From Gordionus sp. m RMFG-2023 (taxonomy: Eukaryota; Nematomorpha; Gordioida; Chordodea; Parachordodidae): DNA of 64,000 nt. The position numbers and the translations under genes are program-made. The notes beneath the pieces were generated by a model that had not been told where the DNA came from, did not search any database, and saw only the letters and a program-made list of their open reading frames with translations. This document shows positions 37,405-51,300 of the stretch, piece after piece. The stretch's first letter is position 1, and every line of letters starts with the position of its first letter. The stretch spans positions 75,183,561 to 75,247,560 of the forward strand of contig NC_088775.1 in NCBI RefSeq assembly GCF_954871325.1. Reading direction: 5' to 3'.

Positions 37405-37722
37405 ACTAAAATGCATACACTTTAAACATTATATATTAGTCTAAGTTTTAGTTCTTTCAAAAGTTTGGCAAACTCTTGCTTAGAACTGCGTCTTAATATC
37501 AAATTCATATAAAAATTTTAAAAATATAACTCGATTTAATGAGATTAACTTCTAACATGATAATGAAAAGAAAAAACAACATCTATGATGATCATGGAAT
37601 CAGAAAATTAAAAGGGTAATAGGAAAAAAACCCCGGAAATAAACCCCCGGAAAAAACCCCATGGGAAAAACCCCCCTGGAAAATTCCCATTCAAAAAAAA
37701 AGGAAAATCATTTTTTAAAATT

Positions 37723-37788
37723 TTTTTCTTGGCAATTTTTCTTAAATTTTTTTCTCGGCAATTTTTCTTAAATTTTTTTCTCAATTTA
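37723..37788. repeat. Short tandem repeat, ~26-bp unit
   Basis: TTCTT/CTCGGCAATTTTTCTTAAATTTTTT repeats about 2.5 times. Just left (37630-37690) is a CCCC(C)GGAAA-rich low-complexity run. Confidence 0.6.
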
Positions 37789-38051
37789 TTTGTTCTTCCC
37801 ATTATTGCTTTAAGTCATTTTAAATCTTTATTTTTATTTAATATCAAATACAACAGCATGGTATATGGATGGAAATTTTGCCATGTCCCCCAAAAATTTT
37901 CTACAATTATATATCATTAGAGTATCAATAAACAATATTTTTATCACCGCTGTTTAATGTGTACTCCAAAAATAAACACAAAATACTTATGAAAAAATAT
38001 TCGAAATATTACTGTCTAAATGTCAAAAGGGATTTATTATTTGATCCATTA

Positions 38052-38690
38052 TATATATACATGGATTTCGAAAAGTCTGCTAAGAGCGCGGTTAAAACCG
38101 TCATTGGTATGATTATATGTTAAATTATTTATATTTATTTTTTCAATTACATAGGAAAATACAAAAGCTAGGTCTGTAAAGCCAATACAGAACCGATGAA
38201 GCCCTAAGTTTCTTTTGTGGCATGATGGACGGCTTAGCTTTTGTTCCTTTATGTGATATGGTCAATGCAATAGCATTCCTGAGATCATCTACTCCGACCA
38301 ATGATAAAGATATTCTTGAATATTTCGATAAAAATTACATCAATGGAGTATCAAGCAATTCTCAATCCCAGACACGTCGAATTGGGCCTTGATTTCCTTA
38401 AGAAACTTGGAATGTGAAGAGCACTCTATCCGACGAAGAACGCACAAATAATCAATGCGAAGGTTGGATGGTTGGGAACAATAATGAAAGGCGAGGTGGC
38501 TGCCGATGAAACCAAACTTGAACGAAGGCATGTAGGTAGTTGAACACCGAAAACAAAATCGCAGAGTTACAATACACAGATTAGGTTAAAGAAACTTTGC
38601 GAGGAATACCGTGATGGGGTGCGAAGTCCTCCAGATTTTATGAGGGCGATTTCCTTCAATATTCGATGTCAACCGATATAATTATTATTC
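38052..38690 (+). pseudogene. MULE (Mutator-like) transposase remnant
   Basis: Pieces read on the plus strand: MDFEKSAKSAVKTVI (38052; the 'DFE.AA..A' catalytic segment), then sequence to STLSDEERTNNQCEGW near 38420 (the 'EPRTNN..EGWN' motif), then KKLCEEYRDGVRSPPDFMRA near 38600, the C-terminal end of many animal MULE transposases. Frameshifts and stops break it up and large parts between the motifs are missing. No terminal repeats found. Confidence 0.75.
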
Positions 38691-38699
38691 TAAATTATT

Positions 38700-41600
38700 A
38701 AATTTATATATACATAATAATGATTTTTCAATAAAATAAACAGATCTTATTGCAAATTTTGTCAAATTTAGTCTACTCAATATAATAATTAAGGATGGAT
38801 ATTGTATTTATTACTATAGCAAATAATTTTTACGAAAATAAACATGGGTTATTTTGGTATTTTTTTGTCCCAGTACCAATTTGAACATCATCATTTTTTA
38901 TGAAGGGTATATGAGTAATTTTTAAGTAATGAATATACTAATTTGTCTATTTCTTATTAAATCAAAATAAAAATATACCGATATTATTAGATTATAAGTC
39001 TATTCGAAAAAAAAAATTCGGGGTTTTCTTTTTTCCTGAGGGTTTCCGGGATTCGATTAAAAGATATCTTGAATAGGGGGAGAAACCTTAACGTAAGAAG
39101 AAATCGATTTTTGAATCCTATTTTAAAATTCTATAAAATTCCGCATAAGATGTGGTGTATTTTTTATTTATTCAATATTTAAGATGCAGTCGAATATGTC
39201 CTAATTTTTATTTCGCTTATAACTGATTTTAATTATTGACTGGAAAAACTGATTGAAATAAGTACTAATCATGCATTACATATTGTTCATTGCTTATATA
39301 ATTTTCCTTTTAATATGATGTCAATCTTAGCAATAATGGTTTGGTATAAGTTTCAGAATTAATGTTTTGACTCATTTCAAGTTTAGAGCGTGATGTCATC
39401 ATTTTTATTTTGTTTATAACTGATTTTCTTTTTGTGGTTCTCATATTTAATTGTAAGTAGTAGTCAAGCACTAAATAGATAGTTTTTTATATTTTACATT
39501 CTAGCGATATCTATATTGTCAATTTTCCTTTTTCTTTATGCCTGCCAAACGGATTAAATTAATATACATTTAAGTCTCAACATTGATAAAATTTACAGGA
39601 TAAATGATCAGTCGCTTTTTTATCTTAAGGTTGGCCAAAATCTTGTTTCCATTCAGTTGTCTGTATTACTAGAAAAAATAAAATAAAGGAAAGAACCTTT
39701 TATTGACATGTGTCGACTCCATGTTAGTTTATTTTTAGGTTTTCCTTTACCATATACGCATAACTTCTTAATGATGGTAAAAGCCACAGTACTTACCCGA
39801 ACTCTCTATCCACTCAACAAAATCTCCATACCACTGAGTTTGCATATTACTTCTGAGCTAGCTTAGCCTTCGCCCTACATCCTCTCCATAGTAAATGACG
39901 ATTTTACCCCCCCCCCCCCCACTAAATTTAATCCTCATTTGCACCCTCATACCTAATTAAAATAAGCAACCAATAAATATTAACCCCCATAACCTCACTC
40001 CAATTTTATTAAAACATTTCAATGATGATCTTGCGTCATCATACCAAAATTAAAATTTTAATTAATTCCGAAATTCTAAATTAATTTTAGTGTTAATATA
40101 AGATTAAAAATTTCCCATAAGTTCCCCGTCCCCTTCCCTTTTCCCAAAGAAATGAGTAAAATATTTTATTTTTGTTGTAAATTTTAATTATATTAAAAAT
40201 TAATTTTTGTCTCAAATTTGTAATAATTGAAAAAGTTTTATTATAAAATAAAACTATTTATGCATAAGAATCCTCTATTTTCAGTATGCGTTCAAATTAT
40301 AATCATCGAATATATTTAACGAAAATATAATAAAGGTAATAAACTATATCTTCAAAAAATAAATTTTTGTAAAAACTGTAATCCGTCGGGCCAAAGGCCT
40401 TCAAAAAGAAGGCTCAAAAAATCCAAAAAAATTTATAATAAAAAAGCTACCAAAAAATTTTCTCTTTCAAAATCGAGTGAAATTCTTTATATCAAAAAAT
40501 TGATTCTTTTCCTATTTCAAAATGATCAATATTTATTAATTTTATAAACTGTATACTAATAAATAAATTCCTTAAATTTATCGTTTTTAATGTCATGTTA
40601 ACTATTAATTTATTCAATGCAAAAGATTTTGAGATGAATGTCAGGTTATCACGTCAATTCACAGAGGATAATTTGGCTTGGCGTATTTACGCACAGAGAA
40701 AATTTGGAGCACGCCAAAAGCACTATTCGACGTTCCTCAAAAAATGTAATTATAAATTTGCAAGTATTTTAAAATAAATTTCTTAGCGATCTCTACGGCA
40801 GGGTAATTCCAAAATTTTTGTTTGTTTATTAAAATATGTATATAGTAACTAACAGGAATTTTATATCAACCCTAATGAAACATCTCACCTGAGATAAGAA
40901 AAAATCCATATATAATTAAATTAATTACAATATTAGTATATAAAATCAAAGTGCTTTTTATTAATAAATTGGTAATAATAATAGAGAGTAATTTTTCATG
41001 GCTAGGTCTAATATTTTTGCATACCGAAGTGTAAATCGCTCACTTGACAGCGCCTAATTAACGTGATACCAAATCAATAGAATTCTAACGGGCGTGCCAA
41101 TTAGTCGCACCCTGCAAATGACAATTTTTTGCTGAAGTATGATTTTATCGATTTATAAACATAGGCCAAAATGAGATGTAATCAAATGTCAGATATCAAT
41201 GAAATTTCCCATTTTCCCCCATTTATACCCAACTTTTTTATTCAAGATTAATTACAATATAATAGGTGATAATATTATCATGAAATATGTAGGTAAATAC
41301 TCGAATCCCTAATTAATATAAATATATAAGAGGACGTCTTGGAATATGTCGAGAATAAGATGTTGAAAGAGATTTGATCATCAACTAAGTGATAACATAC
41401 ATAACCATAAAAATAAATATAATTATAACTAATTCATATATAAACCAGTTAATAATAATTAGTACATTTGAACGATATGCTGATCAAATAAATAATGATT
41501 AGAAATACTTGAAGTCATCTATGTTTATTGACTAAGAGACTTAATTTTTAACCACTGATTACTAAAAATAAAGCTTTGTTATATCTGTTTAATCGAATTG

Positions 41601-42303
41601 TAACTTTATTTTCAATAAACTAGCCCAAAATATTTCGTAAATTTTTTATTCACATAAAAAAATAATGAAACAATAAATAATAATGCTTTAATAAAAATAT
41701 ACAAAAAAAAATAAATGTAAAAATAAAGAATTGGTCTATATTTAAGCGATAAATAATTGCATATTTAGAACAAGGCTAGGTATTGATAAAACTAATTTCT
41801 TTTAAAAACATCAATGAAATATTAAGATAAGGCACGTAATTGATTGAACAAAATTGTTAAATTAAAAATATTTGATAATTTACAAATATAATTATGGTAA
41901 ATATGGAGTATTTATTGATAAACAAAAAATGGTTTGTTAGGTAATAACTAGATTCCTATGACAATTTAATTAATATCCATGAATCTGGTGGTATTAGAAT
42001 GTTTTAGACGCTTGCACCACAAATATATTTTTTTCAAAGTTTATTTTTAAAAAAAGCCACATTTATTCTAATGATATCAATATTAATATTTTGAGGAACG
42101 ATTTGATTATAATTAATTAATACTATTAAAACCATTTGCCAATAGATTTTTTAAAAATCATTTTAATGTGTTTAGAATAAATTAATGAAGTGCATTTATA
42201 TAATTCGAAAAACTAAATTATTTCAATAGGAAAGAAAAAAAAGAAAGAAAAGATTGACCGTAATAGAAAGAAAATATAATTGAATTTCCCTAAATTTAAT
42301 TGT
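38700..42303. other. AT-rich DNA with little recognisable content
   Basis: Contents noted: part of the diverged repeat block up to 39660, a weak small-gene candidate at 39625-39845 (minus strand), a run of 14 C's at 39907-39920, and the open frame 40595-40777 (unidentified). 41000-42300 shows nothing beyond AT-rich sequence. Confidence 0.5.
39625..39845 (-). other. Weak candidate: two-exon small gene or SINE-like fragment
   Basis: On the minus strand ATG at 39845 opens MQTQWYGDFVEWIESS and ends at a consensus donor GGTAAGTAC (39796). A pyrimidine-rich acceptor ending TTTTTTCTAG (39669) follows 128 nt later, and the frame continues VIQTTEWKQDFGQP to TAA (39625), 30 residues in all. The codons are less AT-biased than the surroundings. 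Against this, the product is very short, unrecognised, and the second part overlaps the diverged repeat block. The first part also resembles tRNA-derived SINE sequence (CTCAGTGGTATGGAG). Confidence 0.25.
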
Positions 42304-42309
42304 TTTATT
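42304..42309 (-). terminator. Poly(A) signal of MTAP
   Basis: AATAAA on the minus strand lies 18 nt after the MTAP stop codon at 42327-42329. Confidence 0.55.
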
Positions 42310-42326
42310 ATAAATAAATAAAATTT

Positions 42327-45300
42327 TTATGGATGTCCCTTCTTTTCACTAAGATCAGCGGATGGGGGCCATTTCACCCCTGGACGTATAATTACTTTTT
42401 GTTTGCTCTGGAAATTATTTTCTACCATATCCTATTTCGCAAAAAAAATCAATATAATGAATGCATAAAATAAAGGTTTACGAAATGAATGTGAAATTAT
42501 AAAGATAATTCAAATACTTACATTTAAATATTATAGAAATTTATTTAAAATATTTGCATTATTCTATTATTTCGTTCCTACCTTTCAATCAGGAAATACA
42601 AATATTTTAGATACCTGGTTATTTTTAATGTTCTCAGTCCAATCTACTGTTTTCATGAGTTCAATTGTCTTAAGAATAAGATTCAGTGTCCTTTGAGAAC
42701 ACTTTTGAACGGTCTGCATAACCATATTCACAGTAACCTGAAATTTTTATTTAATATATAAAGTAATTATTTAAATATTTCTTCTTCATCATAAAAGTGT
42801 ATTAATATTAAAGTTCTTAATTTGTTATTTTTCCTGTCTTCCAATTAATTTTACTCACACTTTTTTCTTTTCTGAAATCAGGCAAAAAATAATATAATTT
42901 ATAAATAAATCAATAATGAACCGCTTCAACGTCGTCTTTAAAACTATCGTAATCAGTGATCATGCCGATCGCAGCGTACCCCATGCCGGCCTCTCTAGCC
43001 AAGCAAACCTTAATTTTTAGTTTAAATTTGCAAAAAATATATTAATTTTTATGCGAGGAAGTTTTTCTTTAATGGTTTTATTATTAAATCCTGAATATGA
43101 TAAGTGGATATAATTAATGTTTAAGCGACAAGAATAATTGAACAAAAGATAAACGAAAGCCTGAAATAAACCTCAAAAAAACTTCAGAGAAAAATAATCC
43201 CCTAAAAAACCAAGATGAAAAACAACAGTTATTTTATAAGCAAAAAAACGAGGTCAAAATCAAACTGATCGCGTATGATTACGAAGAAGCCATATATCTG
43301 ATTGTTTTTACCAAAACTTAGGAAGGGTTAAGTCTGCCTATGCGTTAAGGTTATTTTAAAGAGACGGGAAGTTATATATTATATTACGGAAATTAAATAT
43401 GAGAAATAGAGGGATCTGCGACGGGCGAGTTTTAGCTGGCTACGGGCGAACAAATTTCAAACATTGGACGGGTTAAAAAACTTACACAATGGATGAGTGA
43501 TGAGGGGAGGGGAATTGGAAATATTTTTCATGCGAAATAAGCAGAACGGACTTAAATCATTAAAAATTATTTCTTTATTTTATGATTGTATAATTTATGT
43601 AACAAAAAATATATTAAATAAATAAAGAGCTAAACCAATTTTTTAAACATTGGGTGGATATTTTAAAAAATCCAAGGGCGAGCTGGTTACAACTTTTTTA
43701 TAAAGAAAAGCGAGCGTTTGGGTTAAACACGCCCATTGAAGGCCACAAATGCGAAATAAGGCCTACGGGTAGTATATGAGATGGTTACCTTTCGGGCCAT
43801 AATTATCGATTAATTTTACATAAACTTGGTATGTAATGGTCAAGATTTTCTAGTGGATAAAAATGCTCAATTTTTTCAAATTATATTGATTAATGCTCAA
43901 ATATGATATTCTAAAAAAATCAGCCGAAAAAAATAAATCTAAATAGAAAATCTAGCCTGGTGCATATCTGCATCGTTAACCATTAAGAGGTTAAAAAGAT
44001 AAAAATTATGTATAATACTATAAGATCAAAAAACAATAGAAATCTTTATTCTTTTTTTTGTAATTTATAATAAAAACGAGAAAATGTTTATATATTATGA
44101 AAATCCTTGAAACATTTAGTATGAAGTGTGATTTGACATATTTGGCACATATATTTTTAGTACATATGGCAATATCTGCATCTACGTCTTTTTCCAACTA
44201 TAATTTTGGATAAATAATTTCCAGATGAATCAGTAGGGGTTTCGCTCTGTAATGCAAACTGGCTTGCGTGCCCTGTACTTAATTTTTTTTTCCAATTTTT
44301 ATTGGTGTTCAAAGGAAGTAGTAACTTCTCGCCTAAATGCAAGCAATCTCGATTCATGAATTTCCAAATTTTCCACAAATTTACAAAAGCTACATCAATA
44401 AAATTGGTGAATATTGGTCACCGCCCTCTTTTTATTCTATATAGTAGATATGGGATTATCACACAGATCAACTCCACCCATGTGTTTGTTATAAGCAGTG
44501 ATCATAACGCGTTACCGCTAATCTCTACCTTGTAAAAAAAAGAATGCGCGAAATATTTCGTTTAATTTTTCGAACCTATAATCATAATATCCTCTTTCTT
44601 TTTTTGCTACAGCATTTATAGATTCAACTAGTCAATGCTCCATTCTATTATCCCTCACAGTTCCATTTGTAAAATATTCCATTTGTTTTAAGTATTACAA
44701 AAGTTTAATTGAGGTATGGTTTTGTAAGGCCTAACTTTATAAAATCTATCATGTATATGTTTTTAGTATTGTCTGTCAAATGAATAATATATTTCAAATT
44801 TAATAATTTTAATTGGGTCATTGTATTCCGGATTATTGGAATAGAAATATCACTATTATTAGACAATACATCATTTACTGTGAGAACGAATGATATCCAG
44901 TAAATAATAGAATACATTATCAGACCTACTCATTTGTTTTGCATAAATATTACTTTGATCTACAATTAGGGAATATAAGTCTTCGCCGAAAATTAAAAAA
45001 TATATCTGATGGATTTTTACCATGCAAATTGTCTTCAAGTTTTATTATATCTTCATTTTCCCCATTGAAAGGGATTGTAGAATATAACGTATCTGTGTTC
45101 TCCATTTTAAATGGCGAGAAATTACAGAATTGATTCTTCTAGTAGATGGTTCTGGAATGTCGTCATAAATTGAATTATGATTCTCCAATTCACCAGCAAT
45201 ATCTGAAGGTAAAACTCCGTCATTTGTTAAGTCATTTTAGAAACGATTTATTTAAATATTTTTATTAAAAATTAAATATTTAGTAGAATCTTGATTTTTT

Positions 45301-48300
45301 AATTAGTCATCTATAATTTTGATGATTGAATAAAACAGATGCATAAGAAAAAAATGTTCAGCAAGGAATAGTGTTATTTTAAAATTTTTATGAATAATTT
45401 TAATTTTCGAATATTTTTGAACCGAATATTTGCGAATAATTTCATATTGTCGAGATGAAAAATTATAAAATAAACATATTATTCGATTCTCAGGGGGTTC
45501 AAAACTATTTTCAAAAGACCTTTTTTTAGGTATAAAATTTTTTTCCAAAATTTTCAGGGGGCTCGAGCCACCCTCTCCCATCTCCTTAGTAATGGTAATA
45601 GTTTCAAGTAAAATATAAAATTATAATTCATTATGTTAAATTTGATTTATTTGAATTTTTTAAAATAATTTATACTGCTAGGTGGTTAACGGTGCATATA
45701 TGCACCAGTCAACTTTATATGGTTACCAATTAAATTTTAATTATTTAAAATTTCAAAGATTGATATATCTATAAAAAATATAACACTAGTTTTCATCGAA
45801 ATAATTTCATAATATGCTCGTGAGATCACTTAGAAGACTTTGCATTTTAGACCTCATAAATTCGCCATGTTTGAGAGCATCTAAGTATAAAAAGAAACCT
45901 TACTCTCAACCCTTTCCTCTCAAAAATATAACTTAACAATCCAAAACAATCCTTTTCTAATAATTAAATAAATATCAATAATAAACATTACCAATTAGGA
46001 CAATTTTCAAGTCCAATTTATTCGTACAAATATATAAATCCAATTTATTCATGCAAATATGAACAATCCCGGCTTCATCCAACACAAATATAAATATCTA
46101 AAAATGTGAGCAATACCGTCTTCATCCAATATAATGTCTTCTTCACTCCCTACCGCCCACAAAAAAACTTTTATTGTTCTTTTCCAAAACCACCTATGGA
46201 TCATTTCGTTTCATTCCCATCCACCAGGAAAACACTAATTCCCATGTCAGAAAATAACTGACATTTGATGTATTCTTTTTTTCAACAGCTACAACACTTA
46301 GGGACATAAAAAAAAATTTTTTTTATATTTTTCTTTTCCAGTTTTGAGGTACAATGTCTAAAATATAAAAACCTTTTTTATTATTTTTTAAAATAAAAAT
46401 TACTATGTTTAAAAATAATATATAGGAGGTGGTGTATATATGCACCGTTAACCAGTAATGGGTAACCTAACTTTTATAGAAATTTTGAATTTAAAAAAAT
46501 TGGGTAAATAAAATAAGTTAATAAAAATTGAGAAACCACTTTCCCCCTCCGGTGAAATCAAATTAAAAACTTGGAATTTCCCAACTTTTATCCACATAAA
46601 GCTAACTATTTTTTAAAAAATGCCAATTAAACCACTAATAATCAAACGATGATATCCTAGCCATGAAACGGTGCATATATACACCACCTCTTATATATCA
46701 TTTTTAAACATAGTAGTTTTTATTTTAAAAAATAATAAGGTTTTTATATAGTATAGACATTGTACCTCAAAACTGGAAAAGAAAAATATGAAAAATTTTT
46801 TTTTTATGTCCCTAAGAAGCCCTCAAACATGGCGAATTTATGAGGTCTAATATGCAAATTCTTCTAAGTGATCTCACTAGCATATTATGAATTATTTCGA
46901 TGAAAACTAGTGTATATATTTTTTTTATAGATATATCAATATTTATCAATCATTTTTGAAATTTTAAATAATTAAAATTTTAATTGGTAACCATATAAAG
47001 TTGACTGGTGCATATATGCATCTAGCAGTATAAACTATTTTAAAAAATTCAAACAAATCAAATTTAACATAATGAATTTTAATTTTTTATATTATACTTA
47101 AAACTATTACCATTACTAAGGAGTGGGGGGGGGAGGGGGTGGCTCTAGCCCCCTGAAAGTTTTGAAAAAAATTTTTATACCCAAAAAAGGTCTTTTGAAA
47201 ATATTTTTGAGCCCCCTGATAATCGAATAATATGTTTCTTTTATAATTTTTTATCTTGATCTAATTATATGAAATTATTCGCTAATATTCGGTTCATGAA
47301 TATAAAATTAAAATTATTTATAAAAATTTTAAATTATTTGTACCCTCTTCTTTGCTGAACATTTTATTTCTTATGCACCTTTTTTGTCAATTCAATCAAA
47401 ATTATAAATAACTAATTAAAAAATCAAGATTCTATGAAATAAATATTTAATTTTTAATTAAAATTTTTAAATGAATCGTTTCTAAAATTACTTAACAAAT
47501 GACGGAGTTTTACCTTCAAATACTTCTGGTGAATTGGTGATTCATAATTCAATTGATGACGACATTCCAGAACCATCTGCTACAAGGCTATTCTGTAATT
47601 TCTCGCCATTTAAAATGGAGAAAACAGACGTTATATTCTACAATCCCTTTCAATGGGGAAAATGAAGATATAATAAAACTTGAAGACAATTTGCATGGTA
47701 AAAATCCATCAGATATATTTTTTAATTTTCGGCGAAGACTTATATTCCTTAATTGTAGATCAAAGTAATATTCATGCAAAACAAATGAATAGGTCTAATA
47801 ATGAATAACCATTCCAGATATTAAGAGATTTATTAGAATTCTATTATTTACTGGATATCATTCGTTCCCACATGGTCTAATAATAGTGATATTTCTATTC
47901 CAATAATCTGGAATACAATGACCCAATTAGAATTACTAAATTTGAAATATAATATTCATTTGACAGACAATAGTAAAAACATATATATGATAGATTTTAT
48001 AAAGTTAGGCCTTACAAAACCAAATTATCATAAAATATATTTTGATAATTTCTATACCTCAATTAAACTTTCGTCATACTTAAAACAAATGGGATATTTT
48101 ACAACTGGAACTGTGAGGGATAATATAATGGAGCTGCCCAGTTGAATCTATAAATGCTGTAACAAAAAAAGAAAGAGGATATTATGATTATAGGTTCGAA
48201 AAATTAAACGAAATATTTAAAGTTCGTTGGAATTATAATACGGTGGTGACGAGGTATTCCAATAAAATATTCTAAAATAAAAATTCCTCAACCAAATATG

Positions 48301-51300
48301 ATCACTGCTTATAACAAACACATGGGTGGAGTTGATTGTGATAATCCCATATCTACTATAGAATAAAAAGAGGAAAAAAGGGGGCAGTGGCCAATATTCA
48401 CCAATTTTATCGATGTAGCTTTGGTAAATTCGTGGAAAATTTGGGAATTCATGAATCGAGATGAAAAGAAAAGATTGCTTGCATTTAGGTGAGAAGTTAC
48501 TACTTACTATGAACACCATTGAAAAAAATTTAAGTACAGGGCACGCAAGCCAGTTTGCATTACAGAGCAAAAACCCTACTGATTTATCTGGAAATTATTT
48601 ATCCAAAATTATAGATGGAAAAAGACGTAGATGCAGATTTTGCCATAAGCACTCAAAATATATGTGCCAAACATATCAAATCACACTTCACTAAATGTTT
48701 CAAGGATTTTCATAATATATAAACATTTTCTCTTTTTTATTATAAATTACAAAAAAAAGAATAAAGATTTCTATTGTTTTTTGATCTTGTAGTATTATAC
48801 ATAATTTTTATCTTTTTTAATAAATAATGCCAAAGTATGATTAATATTGACCATCTTTGCTTCAATTGCATTTTGAGGGTCTCGGGAAAAAAATAGAGCT
48901 AGGAAACTTGAGCTAAAAAGTGTTCTGGAAATAAAAAAATTTGGTACTGGTGGGACAATATTTTTAAACAATTAAATTAGTCGAATTCTTGTTAGTTAAC
49001 TGCTTGAATTTTTTTTGCCGGTCCCTACAAATTTTTAGAGAGTATTTCCGGGTTCTAGTTACTAGATTTATTCCGGGGCTTTAGGGTTTGCTTTCGCAAA
49101 CACATATGATCCAACTAAAAAAAATAATTCATAGTTTATGCCGTATTTCAAATGAATTAGATAGATAAGTTAACAAGAATAATGTTTACGAGATGCAGGG
49201 CCAGTTCTAAGATGACGGCGGAGGAAACTTAAAATGGCTAGAGAATGTGAAAAAGAAAACAAGCAGAATTATTTCTTTTGTCGAGTGGAGCGGCAAATGA
49301 TACTTGTCCCAATAACTAAAAAAGCTAAAGTCGGGCCTGAAGAGACTTAAAATTCGATTATGTCAGTTTTAACAAAAATATTGAAGCACTCAAATAATCA
49401 AACGACGATATGATGGAATGGCCAAAGGGTTATTGATATCCCGGGAAGTTGGAGGGAGGGATGGGGGATCAAGTGTTTTTTTAACGAAAATCAGAATAAC
49501 ATTCACAAATTAATGTGTGAATAAAATCAAAAAGAATTTTTTGCAGAAACACTTTAATAAAAAAAAAATTTTAATTTTAAATGTGGTATTTTTGAATAAA
49601 TAATTGGGTTTGAGAAATATGAGGGAGGAATGGCATAATATAAGGCTATATGCTTGAAAGATAAAAATGAATGTATTATATCAAAAAATTAAATTCAAGT
49701 AGTAAAATAAATGAATGGGGGGGGGGGATTGATTATAAAGCTTGGTTTTCAAAGTTAATTGTTAATTGTGAACCAACGGGTTCATTGTACTTACTTTATT
49801 ATACAAATATATAATATTAATCGAAGTTGAAATAATGATACTAGATAAGTGTTATTAGTAAAAAATAATCTAAAATTATTTAAGTGTAAACAAATAAAAT
49901 ATCTTTAGTTATGTGAAAGTTGGAACAATTAAAAAGGCGTTAAAACTTTATGAATATTTTTTTTAAATTTTGATAGTTATTAATGTATTGTTGTCTACTT
50001 TAATGTTGATTTTCATTTACATTTCGATTATAAGTTTATCCACTCCATTAAAAACGGGAGAAAATCATCCGGGCCAGAAAAACGCAAAAGGCGGTAAATA
50101 TAAATGGGTTAAAAAATAATGTTATATTAATGCAGGTTCACTCGTCGTTGTTATTAAAATTGAATCACTACATGAACTAGTTCCGTTGGCTTAAAATCCT
50201 CTAATAATCTAGAGGTAGTAGTGCCTAATTGCGTAACCATAAAAAACGATAAATTCTTTAAAAGAAATTGTTCTATAATCTTTAGGATAAATAATTATAA
50301 TCTGATATTTTGAATATATAAAATTAAATATCTCATTGCACATGTGGCATTTCATATTTATTTAAGAAACGTCATGTTATAAAATCTTAAACTACGAAAA
50401 ATATTGATTATTATTTCTCACACAAAATTATATATTATTTTGTAAAATAAAACTTCCGGACATAATGTCATGTTAATAACGTGAGCACCCCACCAATTGT
50501 ACATCTTGCTTTCTGCCCGTGTGGAGTATCGGGGCCCGTCTATAGTTATGGCGGTGCCTTTGGCGTGGAAAGAATATCCCAGTTCTTTGGCGGTAATTTT
50601 AAGGAGCTAAAAAAATTTGAAAACAAAAATATATCGAAGTTTTAGCATTGAAAATAATACCCCAACTCCTTTGAGGTTATAGATCTAATAAGGATAATTA
50701 TATAAAATAAATCTGCAAAATTTTATGTTTTAAAACTTTTCCTTATATTATTCGTTTGATTTAAAAAATATTTTTGACATACAAATTTAGGTCTTGACTG
50801 ATAACTCTTGCGAAAATAAAACAAACATTATGCAAAGTAAAAATCTAAGGTGGCACCTTGCTGGGCAATACCACCTGTGTATCAGTTTCATTAGTGTATA
50901 GCTCTGACATAGTCCTGATAGCTTTATATAAGTTCGAGAGATAATCCGACTAAGTCATCTTTATAGCAAACTTCTAAATACCCTTTTTGAGCTATAATCT
51001 GTATTTATTCTTGCACGGGCCTATCCCGATGGTTTCTCATGTGACTCATAGGGTTATTTTACCCTTATTACTATACCAAAATGAAACTTTCTTAAATAAC
51101 TTAAGGGTCACTTCTATGAGGTAAAAATTTTATTCAAATTTCATAGCCTATACATTTCCGAGCCTAGGATAATAAATTTAATAATTAAATTGAGACAAAA
51201 TAATCCTACAAAAGAGGGCAAAAATTTATAATTTGTCAAATGTTATGTTTATTGAGTAACTGTCGTTGTTTCATTCAAGGCTTAGCCCTAGTCTCCCTTA

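Larger units (their letters stand above)
35430..39660. repeat. Block of diverged direct repeats
   Basis: A segment with ACTGT(C/T)TACCAAACGGATTG, followed by (A)CTAAAATGCAT in two copies, occurs near 35435, 37378 and (more diverged, CTGCCAAACGGATTAAA) 39540. A second shared block (TTGCGTCTTA...ATTCATAT) lies near 36672 and 37484. A third (TTT(C/T)GCTTATAA...TTGACTG...AAAACTGATTGA) lies near 37030 and 39208. The order suggests an old tandem duplication of ~1-2 kb units, later interrupted by the hAT at 35492 and the MULE at 38052. Confidence 0.55.

Noticed and set aside
40595-40777. 60-codon frame with WRIYAQRKFGARQKHYSTF
   Set aside because: Looks mildly protein-like but lacks any recognisable motif or gene context.
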